Positions 26,525-38,056 of a DNA stretch of 64,000 bases are shown here, one piece after another. Each line of letters begins with the position of its first letter. Positions within the stretch are counted from its first letter, which is position 1. Position numbers and translations under genes: made by a program. The notes under the pieces were generated by a model. It was not told the DNA's origin. It worked only from the letters and a program-made list of their open reading frames with translations, and did no database searches. This DNA is from Evansella halocellulosilytica (GTDB taxonomy: Bacteria; Bacillota; Bacilli; Bacillales; Salisediminibacteriaceae): assembly GCF_002335745.1 (NCBI RefSeq), contig NZ_NIST01000001.1, forward strand, positions 2,867,636 to 2,931,635. The letters are read 5' to 3'.

Positions 26525-27025
26525 TATAAAAGTTTTGTGTACGGTAAATGTGTTGGTGTTGAAAAATGGAGAGACTCCTTTTAAAAAACGAGTTATTTGC
26601 ATCAACAACAATGATACGAAGTAGAGATAATAGTGAAATCATAGTGAGGGGAGATGTTCGTATTACATTTCATCAGCCTCACTTTTCCTGCGTAAAAGTC
26701 ATCTTTTGATTTGACTCTTTTCGCATAGATTGTTGTTTTATTGGAAATTCGAAGCAGCACCTAGTAATATAAGACACTTCCTGCTGCAAAGAAGACACTA
26801 CGAATGCAAAAGAAGTGCATAAAGAGTAGATGTCGCAATTGTGCTCTGGAGTGAAAGCGTCTGCCAGTAACGGAATCAAACAATCATATGATCCAAAAGC
26901 AACAACCTTTATCAAACTGCCTTTGAATTAAATCTTTAAATCGAGTTTTAAAAGAAAAAGAGTAACAAATCCTAATACAACAATTTGATTACATAATTAG
27001 TCAGAGCAAATAGAAGGTGGAGAGT
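26525..27025. other. cymR-iscS intergenic region with a repeat fragment
   Basis: The 500-bp gap holds no gene. Its centre (26755-26880) is a diverged partial copy of the dispersed repeat. The remainder is AT-rich; no clear promoter hexamers or CymR site were recognised. Confidence 0.5.
26755..26880. repeat. Partial copy of the dispersed composite repeat
   Basis: GCTGCAAAGAAGACACTACG, then ATGCAAAAGAAGTGCA, AGAGTAGATGTCGCA and TGGAGTGAAAGCGTCTGCC, match 48130-48212 of copy 2 with scattered substitutions and the same order. The ends are eroded. Confidence 0.75.
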
Positions 27026-28165
27026 ATGGAGAGAATATATTTAGATCACGCTGCGACATCACCGGTGCATCCAGAAGTTGTGAAAGCGATGCTTCCTTAT
27101 ATGGAAGACCTCTTTGGCAACCCTTCAAGCATCCATCATTTCGGGAGGGCAGCCAGAAAAGGCCTTGATGAAGCAAGAGAATTTATTGCAAAAACAATCG
27201 GTGCGACATTTGAAGAAATCATTTTTACAAGTGGTGGCACAGAAGCAGATAATTTAGGGACGATCGGATATGCTTTAGCAAATAAGGAAAAAGGAAGCCA
27301 TCTTATCACGACAAAAATTGAACATCACGGTGTTCTCCATGCATTTGAACACCTCGAGACGTTGGGCTTTGATGTTACGTATTTAAATGTTGACGAAAAA
27401 GGAACCATTTCAATGAAGGAACTCGAAAGTAGTCTTCGAGATGATACGATTCTCGTTTCCATTATGTATGGGAATAATGAAGTCGGTACGATTCAGCCTA
27501 TTCGTGAGATAGGTGAATGCTTGAAGCAACATCAGGCTGTATTTCATACCGATGCAGTACAAGCGTTTGGGTTAACAGACGTGGATGTTGGGCAGCTTGG
27601 AGTTGACTTTTTAGCTGTTTCAGGGCATAAAATCAATGGTCCAAAAGGGATTGGGTTTCTTTATGCAAAGAAAGGTCTTCAACTTTCTCCTTTTTTCCAC
27701 GGCGGAGAACAAGAGCGAAAGAGAAGAGCTGGTACAGAAAATGTCGCTTCAATCGTCGGTTTGAAAAAAGCTGTAGAGTTATCTTATGAACAATTAGCTG
27801 AGAAAAATAGAGAGTACGAAAAATATCGAAGCACATTTATTGACGTTTTAAATAAAAACGAGATAAACTTTATCGTTAATGGAGATGAATATCATCGCCT
27901 TCCACATATATTAAATGTAAGTTTTCCGGGAATAAGTGTTGAAACAATTTTAATGAACCTTGACTTAGAAGGGGTCGCTTGTTCTAGCGGTTCAGCTTGT
28001 ACGGCTGGTTCAATTGATCCATCACACGTATTAACAGCAATGTTCGAAGATATAAATAGAAGCCATTCAGCAGTACGGTTCAGTTTTGGCTATGGGTTAA
28101 CATTAGCGTCTGTTAGAAGAGCGGCGGAAAAAACAGTGAATGTTATTCACCGGCTAACAAGATAA
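27026..28165 (+). CDS. iscS: Cysteine desulfurase (IscS/YrvO type)
   Basis: A 379-residue PLP enzyme. The PLP lysine is in SGHKINGPKG (Lys202) and the sulfur-carrying Cys is in SSGSACTAGS (Cys325). It takes sulfur from cysteine for tRNA thiolation and possibly Fe-S assembly. ATG 27026 is chosen over GTG 27017, which lies within the SD stretch AAGGTGGAGA. mnmA follows after 27 bases; in B. subtilis YrvO passes sulfur directly to MnmA. Confidence 0.95.
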   Translation: MERIYLDHAATSPVHPEVVKAMLPYMEDLFGNPSSIHHFGRAARKGLDEAREFIAKTIGATFEEIIFTSGGTEADNLGTIGYALANKEKGSHLITTKIEHHGVLHAFEHLETLGFDVTYLNVDEKGTISMKELESSLRDDTILVSIMYGNNEVGTIQPIREIGECLKQHQAVFHTDAVQAFGLTDVDVGQLGVDFLAVSGHKINGPKGIGFLYAKKGLQLSPFFHGGEQERKRRAGTENVASIVGLKKAVELSYEQLAEKNREYEKYRSTFIDVLNKNEINFIVNGDEYHRLPHILNVSFPGISVETILMNLDLEGVACSSGSACTAGSIDPSHVLTAMFEDINRSHSAVRFSFGYGLTLASVRRAAEKTVNVIHRLTR

Positions 28166-29323
<1,158 letters not shown>

Positions 29324-29324
29324 T

Positions 29325-29480
29325 CGTCGTATAGGAAACTATGGATTTGATCTTGTGGATAAGTTCTCGAAATAGTTGTTACGTCTATCTCAGCGACGAG
29401 CGTTTTACATCACGAATAAGCTTCGAGCTGTCTCGACGGATACGCTACAAAGCTCAGAAGAGGAAGAGACAAGTCGCTTA
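29325..29480. repeat. Degenerate fragment of the dispersed repeat
   Basis: CTGTCTCGACGGATAC...AAAGCTC...AGAGGAAGAGACAAGTCGC parallels TTGTCTCGACGGATAAACGA and AGAGAAAGAGACAGTCGC in copy 2 (47780-47835). A 65-codon ORF runs through it but has no SD site and no family resemblance. Confidence 0.5.
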
Positions 29481-29564
29481 CGCTTTTGTTCTCAAGCTTT
29501 ATAATAATATTATTTTTTGTTTTAAAAAAGAACGGTAACTAAGGAAAAAGGAGTAGAATTACAT

Positions 29565-30233
29565 ATGGACCTTAACGAAAAAGCTGTTAAATTTATGCAA
29601 GAAGGAAAAATCGAAGAAGCAGCGAAATTACTTAATGAAGCGATTGAAGAAAATCCAAAAGATGCGATTGCTTATACAAACTTTGGGAATTTACTAGCAG
29701 CAGTAAATGAGGAAGAAAGAGCACTTAATTTTTTTAAAAAATCAATAGAGTTAGATGAAACATTAGCTACTGCACATTACGGAAAAGGCAATGTCCTGTT
29801 CAACCAAGAAAAGTATGTTGAAGCAATTGATGCGTATCAAGAAGCGTTAGTTAATGGTTTAAAGCAAGGCGATGTTTATTATATGCTCGGAATGAGCTTT
29901 TACCATTTAAATGACTTGCCAAGAGCACTTCCGAGTTTACAGCGGGCAACTGAACTGAACGAAGGAGATGTTGATGCTCATTTTCAATACGCGTTAACAT
30001 TAGCTCAACTAGAACAAGTTGATGAAGCAATGACGGCATTTGACCGTGTCTTGGAAATAGATAGGGAACATGCTGACAGTTATTTTAACCTCGGTGTCGC
30101 CTATGCGTACAAAAACGAAGCTGGAAAAGCTTTAAATATGTTTGAAAAGGCATTGGAAATTCAACCGGATCACGCTTTAAGTGCAAATGGGAAAAAACAA
30201 ATGGAACAGGTATTAAGAAACGAAGATGAATGA
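29565..30233 (+). CDS. TPR-repeat protein (YrrB-like)
   Basis: A 222-residue protein made of about six tandem 34-residue TPR units, for example AIAYTNFGNLLAAVNEEERAL and ADSYFNLGVAYAYKNEAGKAL. No signal peptide or membrane segment is seen, so it is a cytoplasmic scaffold for protein contacts. B. subtilis YrrB lies in the same place between mnmA and recD2. AAAGGAG precedes ATG 29565. The partner is unknown. Confidence 0.85.
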   Translation: MDLNEKAVKFMQEGKIEEAAKLLNEAIEENPKDAIAYTNFGNLLAAVNEEERALNFFKKSIELDETLATAHYGKGNVLFNQEKYVEAIDAYQEALVNGLKQGDVYYMLGMSFYHLNDLPRALPSLQRATELNEGDVDAHFQYALTLAQLEQVDEAMTAFDRVLEIDREHADSYFNLGVAYAYKNEAGKALNMFEKALEIQPDHALSANGKKQMEQVLRNEDE

Positions 30234-30247
30234 AAGTAGGTTTCACA

Positions 30248-32557
30248 ATGAAAGAGACCGCAGATATTAATAAAGACTATATAAAAGGAGAACTTCTCCA
30301 TCAAATTTATCATAATGAAGATTCTCTATATACCGTAGCAAAGTTGAAAGTAAAGAAGTCTTCTTATGAAAATATCGATACAGAATGTACTGTTGTCGGG
30401 ATCATGCCGAACTTAGAGAAAGATATTACATATCTTTTTTACGGTTATTTTAAAGATCATCCGCGATTTGGACGGCAATATCAAGTTGAGCAATTCCAAA
30501 AAATGCTCCCAGAGACTGAGCAAGGGATTATTATGTATTTGTCAAGTGACCGGTTTCCTGGTGTTGGAAAGAAGTCTGCGAAAAGTATCGTCGACACATT
30601 GGGGAAAAATGCGATCTCGGTTATTCTTCAAGATAGAGAAGCATTAAGTAAAGTCGACAATCTAAAACGAGAAAAGGCAGATCAAATTCACCAAACACTT
30701 CTTGAAGATCAGGGAATTGAGCAAGTACTTATGAAACTCTATGAATATGGGTTTGGTTTACAGCTTGCGATGAAAGTATTCCAAGCATATAAAATGAACG
30801 CACTAAAGATTATTGAATCGAATCCTTATCAAATGATTGAAGACGTTGAAGGAATAGGGTTTGCAAAAGCGGATATGATCGGTAGAAAGCAAGGCTTAAC
30901 TGGCAATCATCCAGATCGAATACGTGCCGGTATCTTGTTTTTACTATACGAACATTCTTTAAATAATGGTCATGTATTTATAGAGAACGAGAAGATGATA
31001 GAAAGTACTAAGGAATTGTTAGAAAAAGAAGCAAGTATGGCGATTTCGCCTCTTGAAATTGCTGAGCAAGTGATTCAATTAGGGGAAGAAAATAAGCTTA
31101 TCGTAGAAGGCGAAAAAATGTTTATGCCATCACTTTACTATGCTGAGCAAGGGGTCGTAACGAACATTACTAGGCTGTTAACAAAAGAAAAGGAACTTGA
31201 CGAATTTCCTGAATCTGAATTTTTAAAGGCGTTAGGAAACGTCGAAGAAAAGTTAGGTATATCCTATGCACCTTCACAAAAAACAGCGATTCAAGAAGCG
31301 ATGAGATCACCTGTCATGATTTTGACGGGGGGACCTGGAACAGGCAAGACGACTGTTATAAAAGGGTTAATAGAAGTATTCGGACAGCTGAAAGGTATGT
31401 CTATAAACCCCGATGATTATGATAGAAAAACTCCTTTTCCTGTTTTGATGGCGGCTCCAACAGGAAGAGCTGCTAAAAGAATGACTGAATCAACTGGCCT
31501 TCCAGCATCAACGATCCATCGGATGCTTGGTTATAAAGGAAATGACGATGAGTATGAATATGATGAATATGAGCCGTTAGAAGGAAAATTGTTAATTATC
31601 GATGAAATGTCGATGGTTGATACGTGGCTGGCAAACCAGCTCTTTAAAGCTGTTCCAAATGACATGCAAGTCATTATGGTAGGAGATGAAGATCAACTCC
31701 CATCTGTTGGTCCAGGTCAAGTTTTTACTGATTTTTTAGCATCAAATCAAATTCCTTCGGTGAAGCTGACAGATATTTACCGGCAATCTGAAGGATCAAA
31801 AATCATTGAGTTCTCTCATCAAATTAAAGGTGGACAACTGCCTTCTCAAATTGACGGAAAAAGTAAAGACTTACGCTTTTTTCCGTGTGAACAAATGCAA
31901 GTGCCTGAGGCTGTTCAGCAAATTTGCAAGGGTGCAATAGCAAAGGGATTTACTGCGAAAGACATACAAGTATTAGCGCCAATGTACAGGGGTGTTGCAG
32001 GTGTAGAAAATTTAAATGATATGCTTCAAAAGCTTTTCAATCCGCCATCTGATCAGAAACGAGAAGTTCCTTTTGGAAATGTTGTTTATCGAATCGGTGA
32101 TGTCGTTTTACAGCTAGTTAACAACCCAGAAGAAAATGTATTTAACGGTGACAGAGGAGAAGTCGTTGCAATATTTACAGAGAAAGAAAATACAGATCAT
32201 GAACAAAAAATTGTCATCTCCTTTGATGGTATTGAAGTAACGTATACAAAGCCTGATTTATCACAAATTACGCATGCTTATTGCTGTTCGATTCATAAAT
32301 CTCAAGGAAGTGAGTTTCCGATCGTTATAATGCCTATTGTTAAAGGGTACTACCGAATGCTTCGAAAAAAACTCATTTATACGGGGATCACAAGAGCGAA
32401 AGATTTTCTATTGCTATGTGGTGAGTGGTCAGCATTATCAATGGCAGTTCAAAATGACCATGACCTGGAAAGAAATACAACATTAAAAGTAAAATTAAAT
32501 GAATATGAAATGGAAGAAGAATACCAGCATGAGAGTGAGGGTGTTTCCGAAGACTAA
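30248..32557 (+). CDS. recD2: ATP-dependent RecD2-type DNA helicase (SF1)
   Basis: A 769-residue RecD2 with the long N-terminal region characteristic of the RecBC-independent form, including tandem helix-hairpin-helix motifs (PGVGKKSAKSIVD, EGIGFAKADMIG). Helicase motifs: Walker A GGPGTGKTT near 361, IDEMSMVD, VGDEDQLPSVGPGQV, and the C-terminal AYCCSIHKSQGSEFP and YTGITRAKDFLLL. It unwinds 5' to 3' and limits recombination at forks. ATG 30248 has AAAGTAGG 7 bases upstream; ATG 30230 overlaps the previous stop and is an alternative. Confidence 0.93.
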   Translation: MKETADINKDYIKGELLHQIYHNEDSLYTVAKLKVKKSSYENIDTECTVVGIMPNLEKDITYLFYGYFKDHPRFGRQYQVEQFQKMLPETEQGIIMYLSSDRFPGVGKKSAKSIVDTLGKNAISVILQDREALSKVDNLKREKADQIHQTLLEDQGIEQVLMKLYEYGFGLQLAMKVFQAYKMNALKIIESNPYQMIEDVEGIGFAKADMIGRKQGLTGNHPDRIRAGILFLLYEHSLNNGHVFIENEKMIESTKELLEKEASMAISPLEIAEQVIQLGEENKLIVEGEKMFMPSLYYAEQGVVTNITRLLTKEKELDEFPESEFLKALGNVEEKLGISYAPSQKTAIQEAMRSPVMILTGGPGTGKTTVIKGLIEVFGQLKGMSINPDDYDRKTPFPVLMAAPTGRAAKRMTESTGLPASTIHRMLGYKGNDDEYEYDEYEPLEGKLLIIDEMSMVDTWLANQLFKAVPNDMQVIMVGDEDQLPSVGPGQVFTDFLASNQIPSVKLTDIYRQSEGSKIIEFSHQIKGGQLPSQIDGKSKDLRFFPCEQMQVPEAVQQICKGAIAKGFTAKDIQVLAPMYRGVAGVENLNDMLQKLFNPPSDQKREVPFGNVVYRIGDVVLQLVNNPEENVFNGDRGEVVAIFTEKENTDHEQKIVISFDGIEVTYTKPDLSQITHAYCCSIHKSQGSEFPIVIMPIVKGYYRMLRKKLIYTGITRAKDFLLLCGEWSALSMAVQNDHDLERNTTLKVKLNEYEMEEEYQHESEGVSED

Positions 32558-32582
32558 GAATGTTCGAAAGGAGGAGCTTCCT

Positions 32583-33056
32583 TTGCGAACATCTCAAAAG
32601 GTCAAGGGAGCGCCCGTTTTTTTGTCCGATCATGACTATTTTGTCGGAAAAGTTGCTGATCTCGTCTTATCTGAAGATAAATCACGTGTCCAAGGTTATT
32701 GGATACGAACACATCACTGGTGGTCAAAAAATCATTTCTTGCCTTTAGAGAGAATCGCATTTGAAAAAGGAAGAGAAATATATTGTAAAAATGGAACTGT
32801 TTTATCACCTTTAAGGAAGAAAAAACGGTTCTATGATGGAAGCGATCATTTTTTTGGAAAACCACTGGTGGAACAAGATGGGGCAATGATCGGAATCATT
32901 GAAGACGTATATTTCCTTCCAGAAACGGGCATGATTGTAGGGTATGAATTGACCGAAGGGCTTTATACAGATGCGTCTAAAGGAATAAAAGTGATAAAAA
33001 CATCAACTCCTTTAACACGTATAAATGGAGCCTTTATGGTACGACCGGACTCATGA
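32583..33056 (+). CDS. PRC-barrel domain protein (YrrD-like)
   Basis: A 157-residue protein with two PRC-barrel-like halves (GAPVFLSDHDYFVGKVADLVLS and GKPLVEQDGAMIGIIEDVYF are the matching strands). TTG 32583 is chosen because AAAGGAGGAG ends six bases upstream and the product then begins with the same MRT as B. subtilis YrrD. The upstream ORF portion overlaps recD2 in another frame. PRC barrels often bind RNA or protein partners; the role here is unknown. Confidence 0.82.
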   Translation: MRTSQKVKGAPVFLSDHDYFVGKVADLVLSEDKSRVQGYWIRTHHWWSKNHFLPLERIAFEKGREIYCKNGTVLSPLRKKKRFYDGSDHFFGKPLVEQDGAMIGIIEDVYFLPETGMIVGYELTEGLYTDASKGIKVIKTSTPLTRINGAFMVRPDS

Positions 33057-33075
33057 TTGCCAGGAGGTTTCTTCA

Positions 33076-33264
33076 ATGCGATGCCCAAACTGTAAAGGAA
33101 AAGATATCGGGAAAATCGGATCAAACCAGTATTATTGTTGGAGTTGCTTTATTGAACTGTCAATTTCAGATGGGCGTTTTTGTTTGCATCAAGTAGAAGC
33201 TGATGGGTCATTAAGCTCCCTTGATGACTTATTTGAAGAAGATGAACGTCGAATTGATATGTAA
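33076..33264 (+). CDS. Small zinc-ribbon-like protein
   Basis: A 62-residue protein with two CxxC pairs, CPNCKGKDIG at residues 3-12 and YYCWSCFIEL near 24, spaced as a zinc ribbon, and an acidic C-terminus (DDLFEEDERRIDM). CAGGAGG precedes ATG 33076. It is encoded between yrrD and the AI-2E family gene where B. subtilis also has short genes. The function is unknown. Confidence 0.75.
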   Translation: MRCPNCKGKDIGKIGSNQYYCWSCFIELSISDGRFCLHQVEADGSLSSLDDLFEEDERRIDM

Positions 33265-33285
33265 TTTTGACAGGTGGTGACAAGA

Positions 33286-33477
33286 ATGAGAGTATTGGCA
33301 TCCCTTGTCGCATTAAGTGCTGGTGCATATGCATATGCAGCTACAATGGACAAAGGTACGAGAAAAAGATGGAAAAGACGATTGCAGCAAGTCAATTTTG
33401 ACAGAATTGAGGATATCATCCCAGACAGAAGAACTATGGGACGGATGCGCAAACGTATGATGAATGTAATGCCATAA
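33286..33477 (+). CDS. Small basic membrane-anchored protein (YrzQ/DUF3918-like)
   Basis: A 63-residue protein with a short hydrophobic N-terminus (VLASLVALSAGAYAYAA) and a strongly basic tail (RKRWKRRLQQ, GRMRKRMMN). An AGGTGGTG SD site precedes ATG 33286. It resembles small YrzQ-type proteins by length, layout and position. The function is unknown. Confidence 0.6.
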   Translation: MRVLASLVALSAGAYAYAATMDKGTRKRWKRRLQQVNFDRIEDIIPDRRTMGRMRKRMMNVMP

Positions 33478-33508
33478 ATTGTGCGGGACCCATGTCCCGC
33501 ACAATTTT
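33476..33508. terminator. 14-bp perfect hairpin terminator, repeat family member
   Basis: AAATTGTGCGGGAC (33476-33489) and GTCCCGCACAATTT (33494-33507) are perfect complements around CCAT. It begins inside the stop region of the preceding small gene. The GTGCGGGAC core resembles the hairpin at 597-635. Confidence 0.8.
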
Positions 33509-33603
33509 GTGAAAAAAAGTGACTTGGCAATTCGTTACATACAATATGGATAATATTTACAATACACCGAAGCTTGCAGCAGAGAATATTGGAGGGTCAT
33601 GCA

Positions 33604-34680
33604 TTGGAAAGTATATATTCTAAATGGATCTTTCGTTTAGTGATTCTTCTGTTAATAGGACTTACTATCATCCTTACTTTTTATTTAATATCATTTTTAA
33701 TGCCTTTGTTAAAACTTATTTTTCGTGTACTCATCCCATTTTTTATAGCAGGATTTATTGCTTATTTGCTTCACCCATTCATTGAAAAGCTTGAGCAAAA
33801 TAAATTTCCGAGACCTTTCGCTATTCTTATTATTTATGGAATATTTATAGCGGTTTTTTCTTGGGTCATATTAAAGGGAACTCCGTATGTTATGAAAGAG
33901 GGACAAGAACTCATTAATCAGCTTCCGGAAATGACGAATACGTATAGTCATTTTATGAATATATTAAATGAACACACTCAAACGCTGCCAGACTCATTCC
34001 AAGAGAGAACTGACCAATGGGTTAGGCGTGGAGAAGAAATGATTGCTGAAGGTTTAATGAGTGTAGGTTTATTTTTGAGACAAATATTTGATTGGATTAT
34101 CCTTCTTATTGTCGTTCCTTTTCTTGTTTTTTATTTACTTAAAGATATGGAACTTGTTCAAAAAGTAGTATGGTATTTAACTCCCGTTCGTTTTCGTCAG
34201 GAAGGTCGAAAACTCATAAAAGAAATTGACCATTCACTCGGTAATTATATTAGAGGGCAGTTAATCGTATGTGTTGTCGTAGGAATATTCGCTTATATTG
34301 GTTTTACAATTATTGATTTGCCTTACGCCGCATTGCTTGCGGTTTTTATAGGGTTAACAAATATAATTCCGTATTTTGGTCCAATTATTGGAAGTGTGCC
34401 AGTGTTAATTATTGCTTTAACAGAATCATTGCAACTAGTTGTGTTAGCACTCATTGTTAACTTTATTGTTCAATTGATTGAGGGAAACTTGTTAGCTCCA
34501 GTTATCGTCGGGAAGAGCTTACATATGCATCCAATCTTAATCATATTTGCGTTAATTGCCGGTGGGGAGATGGCAGGTATTATTGGGTTAATTATTTCAG
34601 TACCTTTATTAACGATTATCAAGGTCATTTTGCTGCATGTTAGAAGGATCTTTCGAGAAAGAAAAGGACTATATTATTGA
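33604..34680 (+). CDS. AI-2E family transporter (YrrI-like)
   Basis: A 358-residue membrane protein with about eight membrane segments in the pattern of the AI-2E/PerM family: paired N-terminal helices, a soluble stretch (residues about 100-145), then YIRGQLIVCVVVGIFAY and LTNIIPYFGPIIGSVP. Members export AI-2, Na+ or other ions; the substrate is not predictable. TTG 33604 follows GGAGGG with 8 bases between. The stop codon overlaps the -35 box of the alaS promoter. Confidence 0.85.
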   Translation: MESIYSKWIFRLVILLLIGLTIILTFYLISFLMPLLKLIFRVLIPFFIAGFIAYLLHPFIEKLEQNKFPRPFAILIIYGIFIAVFSWVILKGTPYVMKEGQELINQLPEMTNTYSHFMNILNEHTQTLPDSFQERTDQWVRRGEEMIAEGLMSVGLFLRQIFDWIILLIVVPFLVFYLLKDMELVQKVVWYLTPVRFRQEGRKLIKEIDHSLGNYIRGQLIVCVVVGIFAYIGFTIIDLPYAALLAVFIGLTNIIPYFGPIIGSVPVLIIALTESLQLVVLALIVNFIVQLIEGNLLAPVIVGKSLHMHPILIIFALIAGGEMAGIIGLIISVPLLTIIKVILLHVRRIFRERKGLYY

Positions 34681-34705
34681 CAAAGCTCCACGTAATTTCT
34701 ATAAT
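34677..34705 (+). promoter_or_regulatory. Sigma-A promoter of alaS
   Basis: TTGACA (34677-34682), 17 bases, TATAAT (34700-34705). Both hexamers are perfect consensus. Confidence 0.9.
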
Positions 34706-34724
34706 GCTCTTATATTCATACATA

Positions 34725-34980
34725 ACTTGATGACGGAGACAGATTGTTAAAGACCATCTAATTGGAGCGAGAGCTCTACAGAGAGGAATTTCCTTAGGCT
34801 GTGAGAAATTCTAGATGAAGATTAATAATCAGCTACTCCTGAGAGCAGGCAAAACCTGCCGGTACACGACCGTTACTCGTGGTAAAGGTGACAAGACAGA
34901 GCTAACTCTGCTTGTAACCAGGGTGGTACCGCGTAAGATAACTTTCGTCCCTGTTTATTTGGGATGAGAGTTTTTTTGTT
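34725..34980 (+). promoter_or_regulatory. T-box riboswitch upstream of alaS
   Basis: The stem I base pairs GGAG (about 34735-34738) with CTCC (34836-34839); the specifier GCT (Ala) is at 34832-34834. The T-box motif CAGGGTGGTACCGCG is at 34919-34933, and the terminator CGTCCCTGTTTATTTGGGATG with a T run ends at about 34977. The Ala specifier matches the downstream gene. Confidence 0.93.
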
Positions 34981-35018
34981 TTAAAATAAGATTTTCTATA
35001 AATAAAGGAGGAAGTACA

Positions 35019-37655
35019 ATGAAAAAGTTAAGCTCTGCTCAAGTAAGACAAATGTTTTTAGATTTTTTCAAAGAAAAAGGTCATGACGTTGAACCGAGTG
35101 CATCACTTGTTCCACATGAAGATCCATCACTATTATGGATCAACAGCGGTGTAGCAACATTAAAAAAATATTTTGACGGTCGTGTCATTCCGGAAAACCC
35201 ACGAATTGTCAATGCACAAAAATCGATCCGGACGAATGACATTGAAAATGTCGGAAAAACAGCAAGGCACCATACGTTTTTTGAAATGCTCGGGAATTTT
35301 TCTATCGGAGACTACTTCAAGGAGGAATCGATTCATTGGGCGTGGGAATTCCTTACAAGTGAAAAGTGGATTGGTTTTGATGAAGAAAAGTTGTCTGTAA
35401 CGGTTTATCCTGATGATGATGAGGCATTTGATATTTGGCATAAAGAGATCGGGTTACCAAAAGAACGAATTATTCGTTTAGAAGAAAACTTTTGGGATAT
35501 TGGTGAAGGACCGTGTGGACCGAATACAGAAATTTTTTATGATCGGGGTGAGGAATACGGGAATGACCAAAATGACCCCGAGCTGTTTCCGGGAGGGGAG
35601 AATGAACGTTATTTAGAAATTTGGAATCTTGTTTTTTCACAATTTAACCATAACGCAGATGGAAGCTATACGCCGCTTCCTAAGAAAAACATTGATACAG
35701 GGATGGGTCTTGAAAGAATGGTATCAGTAATCCAAGATGCAAAAACCAACTTTGATACCGATTTATTCATGCCGATTATTTCAGAAACAGAGAGACTGAC
35801 GAATAAGTCTTATGGGAATTCGTCTGAAACAGATACAGCTTTTAAAGTCATTGGAGACCATATGCGTACAGTTACGTTTGCGGTTTCTGATGGTGCATTA
35901 CCTTCAAATGAAGGGAGAGGTTATGTATTAAGAAGATTGCTTCGACGTGCTGTCCGTTATGCAAAGATGTTAAATATTGAACGTCCATTCATGTATGAGC
36001 TAGTTCCTGTTGTTGGAAAAATCATGAAAGATTTTTATCCAGAGGTTAATGAAAAGGCGGAGTTTATCCAAAAAGTGATAAAAAATGAAGAAGAGCGTTT
36101 CCATGAAACTTTAAATGACGGACTAGCCATTTTAAACCGGGTGATTGAAAAAGCAAGAACAGATTCGAGTGAAATCATCACAGGTGTTGACGTCTTCCGT
36201 TTATATGATACATACGGCTTCCCAGTTGACCTAACAGAAGAGTATGTACAAGAAGCGGGCTATTCGATTGACCGTGAAGGTTTCGAAAAAGAAATGGAGA
36301 AGCAACGTGAACGTGCAAGAGCTGCACGACAAGATTCGGGATCCATGCAAACGCAAGATGAAATTCTTGGAAACATTAAAGATAAAAGTGAATTCGTCGG
36401 GTACGATTCTCTTGAAGCGACTTCAACTGTGATTGTAATCATAAAAGATAAAGAACGAGTTGAGTGTGCACAAGAAGGAGATACTGTACAAATGATCGTT
36501 GATCGCACCCCATTTTATGCTGAAAGCGGGGGACAAATTGCTGATAAAGGAGTTTTCGAAAATGAACAAATGCTTCTTCACGTAGAAGATGTTCAAAAAG
36601 CTCCAAATGGTCAGAATCTTCATACCGTAAAAGTAGTAAAGGGAACACTTACAAACCATTCAGACTTATTTGCTAAAGTACATGTGCGAAGTAGAAAAGG
36701 GGTTATTAAGAACCATACAGCAACACACTTACTGCACCAAGCATTAAAAGACGTTTTAGGTGATCATGTAAATCAAGCAGGTTCTCTCGTATCAGAAGAA
36801 CGACTGCGGTTTGATTTCTCCCATTTTGGACAAATGACTGTCGAAGAAATGGAAGAAATTGAAACGATCGTTAACAATAAAATATGGGCTGGTATTAAAG
36901 TAAATACGATGTTTAAAAGCTTACAAGAAGCAAAAGATATGGGAGCGATGGCGTTATTCGGAGAAAAATATGGTGATACAGTGAGAGTTGTCAAAGTCGG
37001 TGACTACAGTTTAGAACTGTGTGGAGGCTGTCATGTAAATAATACAGCTGAAATCGGCTTGTTTAAAATCGTTTCTGAAGGCGGGATTGGAGCAGGAGTT
37101 CGACGAATTGAAGCAGTAACAGGTAAAAATGCATATGAATTTATGAACAGTCAAGTTGACGTTTTAAAAGAAGCTGCCACTACGTTAAAAACGCATATAA
37201 CCGACGTTCCATCCCGAATTGAGCAGATACAAAAACAATTAAAAGAAAAAGAACGAGAAAATGAATCGATTTCTGCAAAATTAAGTCAATTGGAAGCAGG
37301 AAATATATTAGATGAAGTGGAAGAAGTATCAGGAGTTCGATTATTGGTGAAAAAAGTCAATGTTCCTGATATGAACAGATTAAGGCAAATGGCTGATTCC
37401 TTGAAAGGGAAACTAGATTCAGGTATTCTCGTTCTAGCTTCTGTTAACAATGAAAAGGTAAGTATCGTTGCTAGCGTTTCAAAAGACTTAATTGAAAAAG
37501 GTCACCATGCAGGCAAAATTGTTAAAGAAGTTGCGAGCCGTTGTGGAGGAGGCGGCGGAGGCCGACCTGATATGGCCCAAGCTGGAGGAAAAAATCCAGA
37601 GCAATTAGAAGAGGCGCTAAGTATTGTCTCTGATTTAGTTAAAAGTGATTACTAA
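35019..37655 (+). CDS. alaS: Alanyl-tRNA synthetase
   Basis: An 878-residue AlaRS with the full bacterial layout: the class II catalytic domain ([38 protein letters not shown]), the editing domain with zinc ligands ([17 protein letters not shown] and LELCGGCHV), and a C-Ala/DHHA1 end with [18 protein letters not shown] 35019 follows AAAGGAGG. It is controlled by the T-box leader. The length is standard. Confidence 0.97.
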   Translation: MKKLSSAQVRQMFLDFFKEKGHDVEPSASLVPHEDPSLLWINSGVATLKKYFDGRVIPENPRIVNAQKSIRTNDIENVGKTARHHTFFEMLGNFSIGDYFKEESIHWAWEFLTSEKWIGFDEEKLSVTVYPDDDEAFDIWHKEIGLPKERIIRLEENFWDIGEGPCGPNTEIFYDRGEEYGNDQNDPELFPGGENERYLEIWNLVFSQFNHNADGSYTPLPKKNIDTGMGLERMVSVIQDAKTNFDTDLFMPIISETERLTNKSYGNSSETDTAFKVIGDHMRTVTFAVSDGALPSNEGRGYVLRRLLRRAVRYAKMLNIERPFMYELVPVVGKIMKDFYPEVNEKAEFIQKVIKNEEERFHETLNDGLAILNRVIEKARTDSSEIITGVDVFRLYDTYGFPVDLTEEYVQEAGYSIDREGFEKEMEKQRERARAARQDSGSMQTQDEILGNIKDKSEFVGYDSLEATSTVIVIIKDKERVECAQEGDTVQMIVDRTPFYAESGGQIADKGVFENEQMLLHVEDVQKAPNGQNLHTVKVVKGTLTNHSDLFAKVHVRSRKGVIKNHTATHLLHQALKDVLGDHVNQAGSLVSEERLRFDFSHFGQMTVEEMEEIETIVNNKIWAGIKVNTMFKSLQEAKDMGAMALFGEKYGDTVRVVKVGDYSLELCGGCHVNNTAEIGLFKIVSEGGIGAGVRRIEAVTGKNAYEFMNSQVDVLKEAATTLKTHITDVPSRIEQIQKQLKEKERENESISAKLSQLEAGNILDEVEEVSGVRLLVKKVNVPDMNRLRQMADSLKGKLDSGILVLASVNNEKVSIVASVSKDLIEKGHHAGKIVKEVASRCGGGGGGRPDMAQAGGKNPEQLEEALSIVSDLVKSDY

Positions 37656-37787
37656 TTGAAGGGAAATCGTGTACAATATGGACAAGAAGGCGAAATTTGT
37701 ATGAAAGAAATTCGTTGCTTAGCATAGGTTTTACAAATGATCCGTTATATGTACCATTTCTTTCAAAACTAGAGTGAGGTGTAAGTC

Positions 37788-38054
37788 ATGAGTTCTATGG
37801 ACAATACTATGAAATTTAACTTTAACGAAGACTCTATGGATGAAGACGTAAAAGAAGTACTCTATACAGTCTATTCGTCATTGGAGGAGAAAGGGTACAA
37901 TCCGATTAATCAAATCGTTGGTTATTTACTATCGGGAGATCCTGCATATATTCCGCGTCACAACGATGCACGTAATTTAATTCGTAAAATTGAACGGGAT
38001 GAGATTATCGAAGAGCTAGTGAGGTCCTATCTTTCACAGCAGCAGAAAGGATAA
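37788..38054 (+). CDS. ireB: IreB family regulatory protein
   Basis: An 88-residue protein ([32 protein letters not shown] in part; [22 protein letters not shown] is the family core). IreB (UPF0297, YrzL) is a phosphorylation target of the IreK/PrkC kinase in enterococci and affects cephalosporin resistance. It is followed after 2 bases by ruvX and then yrzB, the conserved trio downstream of alaS. Confidence 0.9.
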   Translation: MSSMDNTMKFNFNEDSMDEDVKEVLYTVYSSLEEKGYNPINQIVGYLLSGDPAYIPRHNDARNLIRKIERDEIIEELVRSYLSQQQKG

Positions 38055-38056
38055 AT

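Noticed and set aside
29341-29538. 65-codon ORF between mnmA and the TPR gene
   Set aside because: Lies within a diverged fragment of the dispersed repeat and has no SD site.
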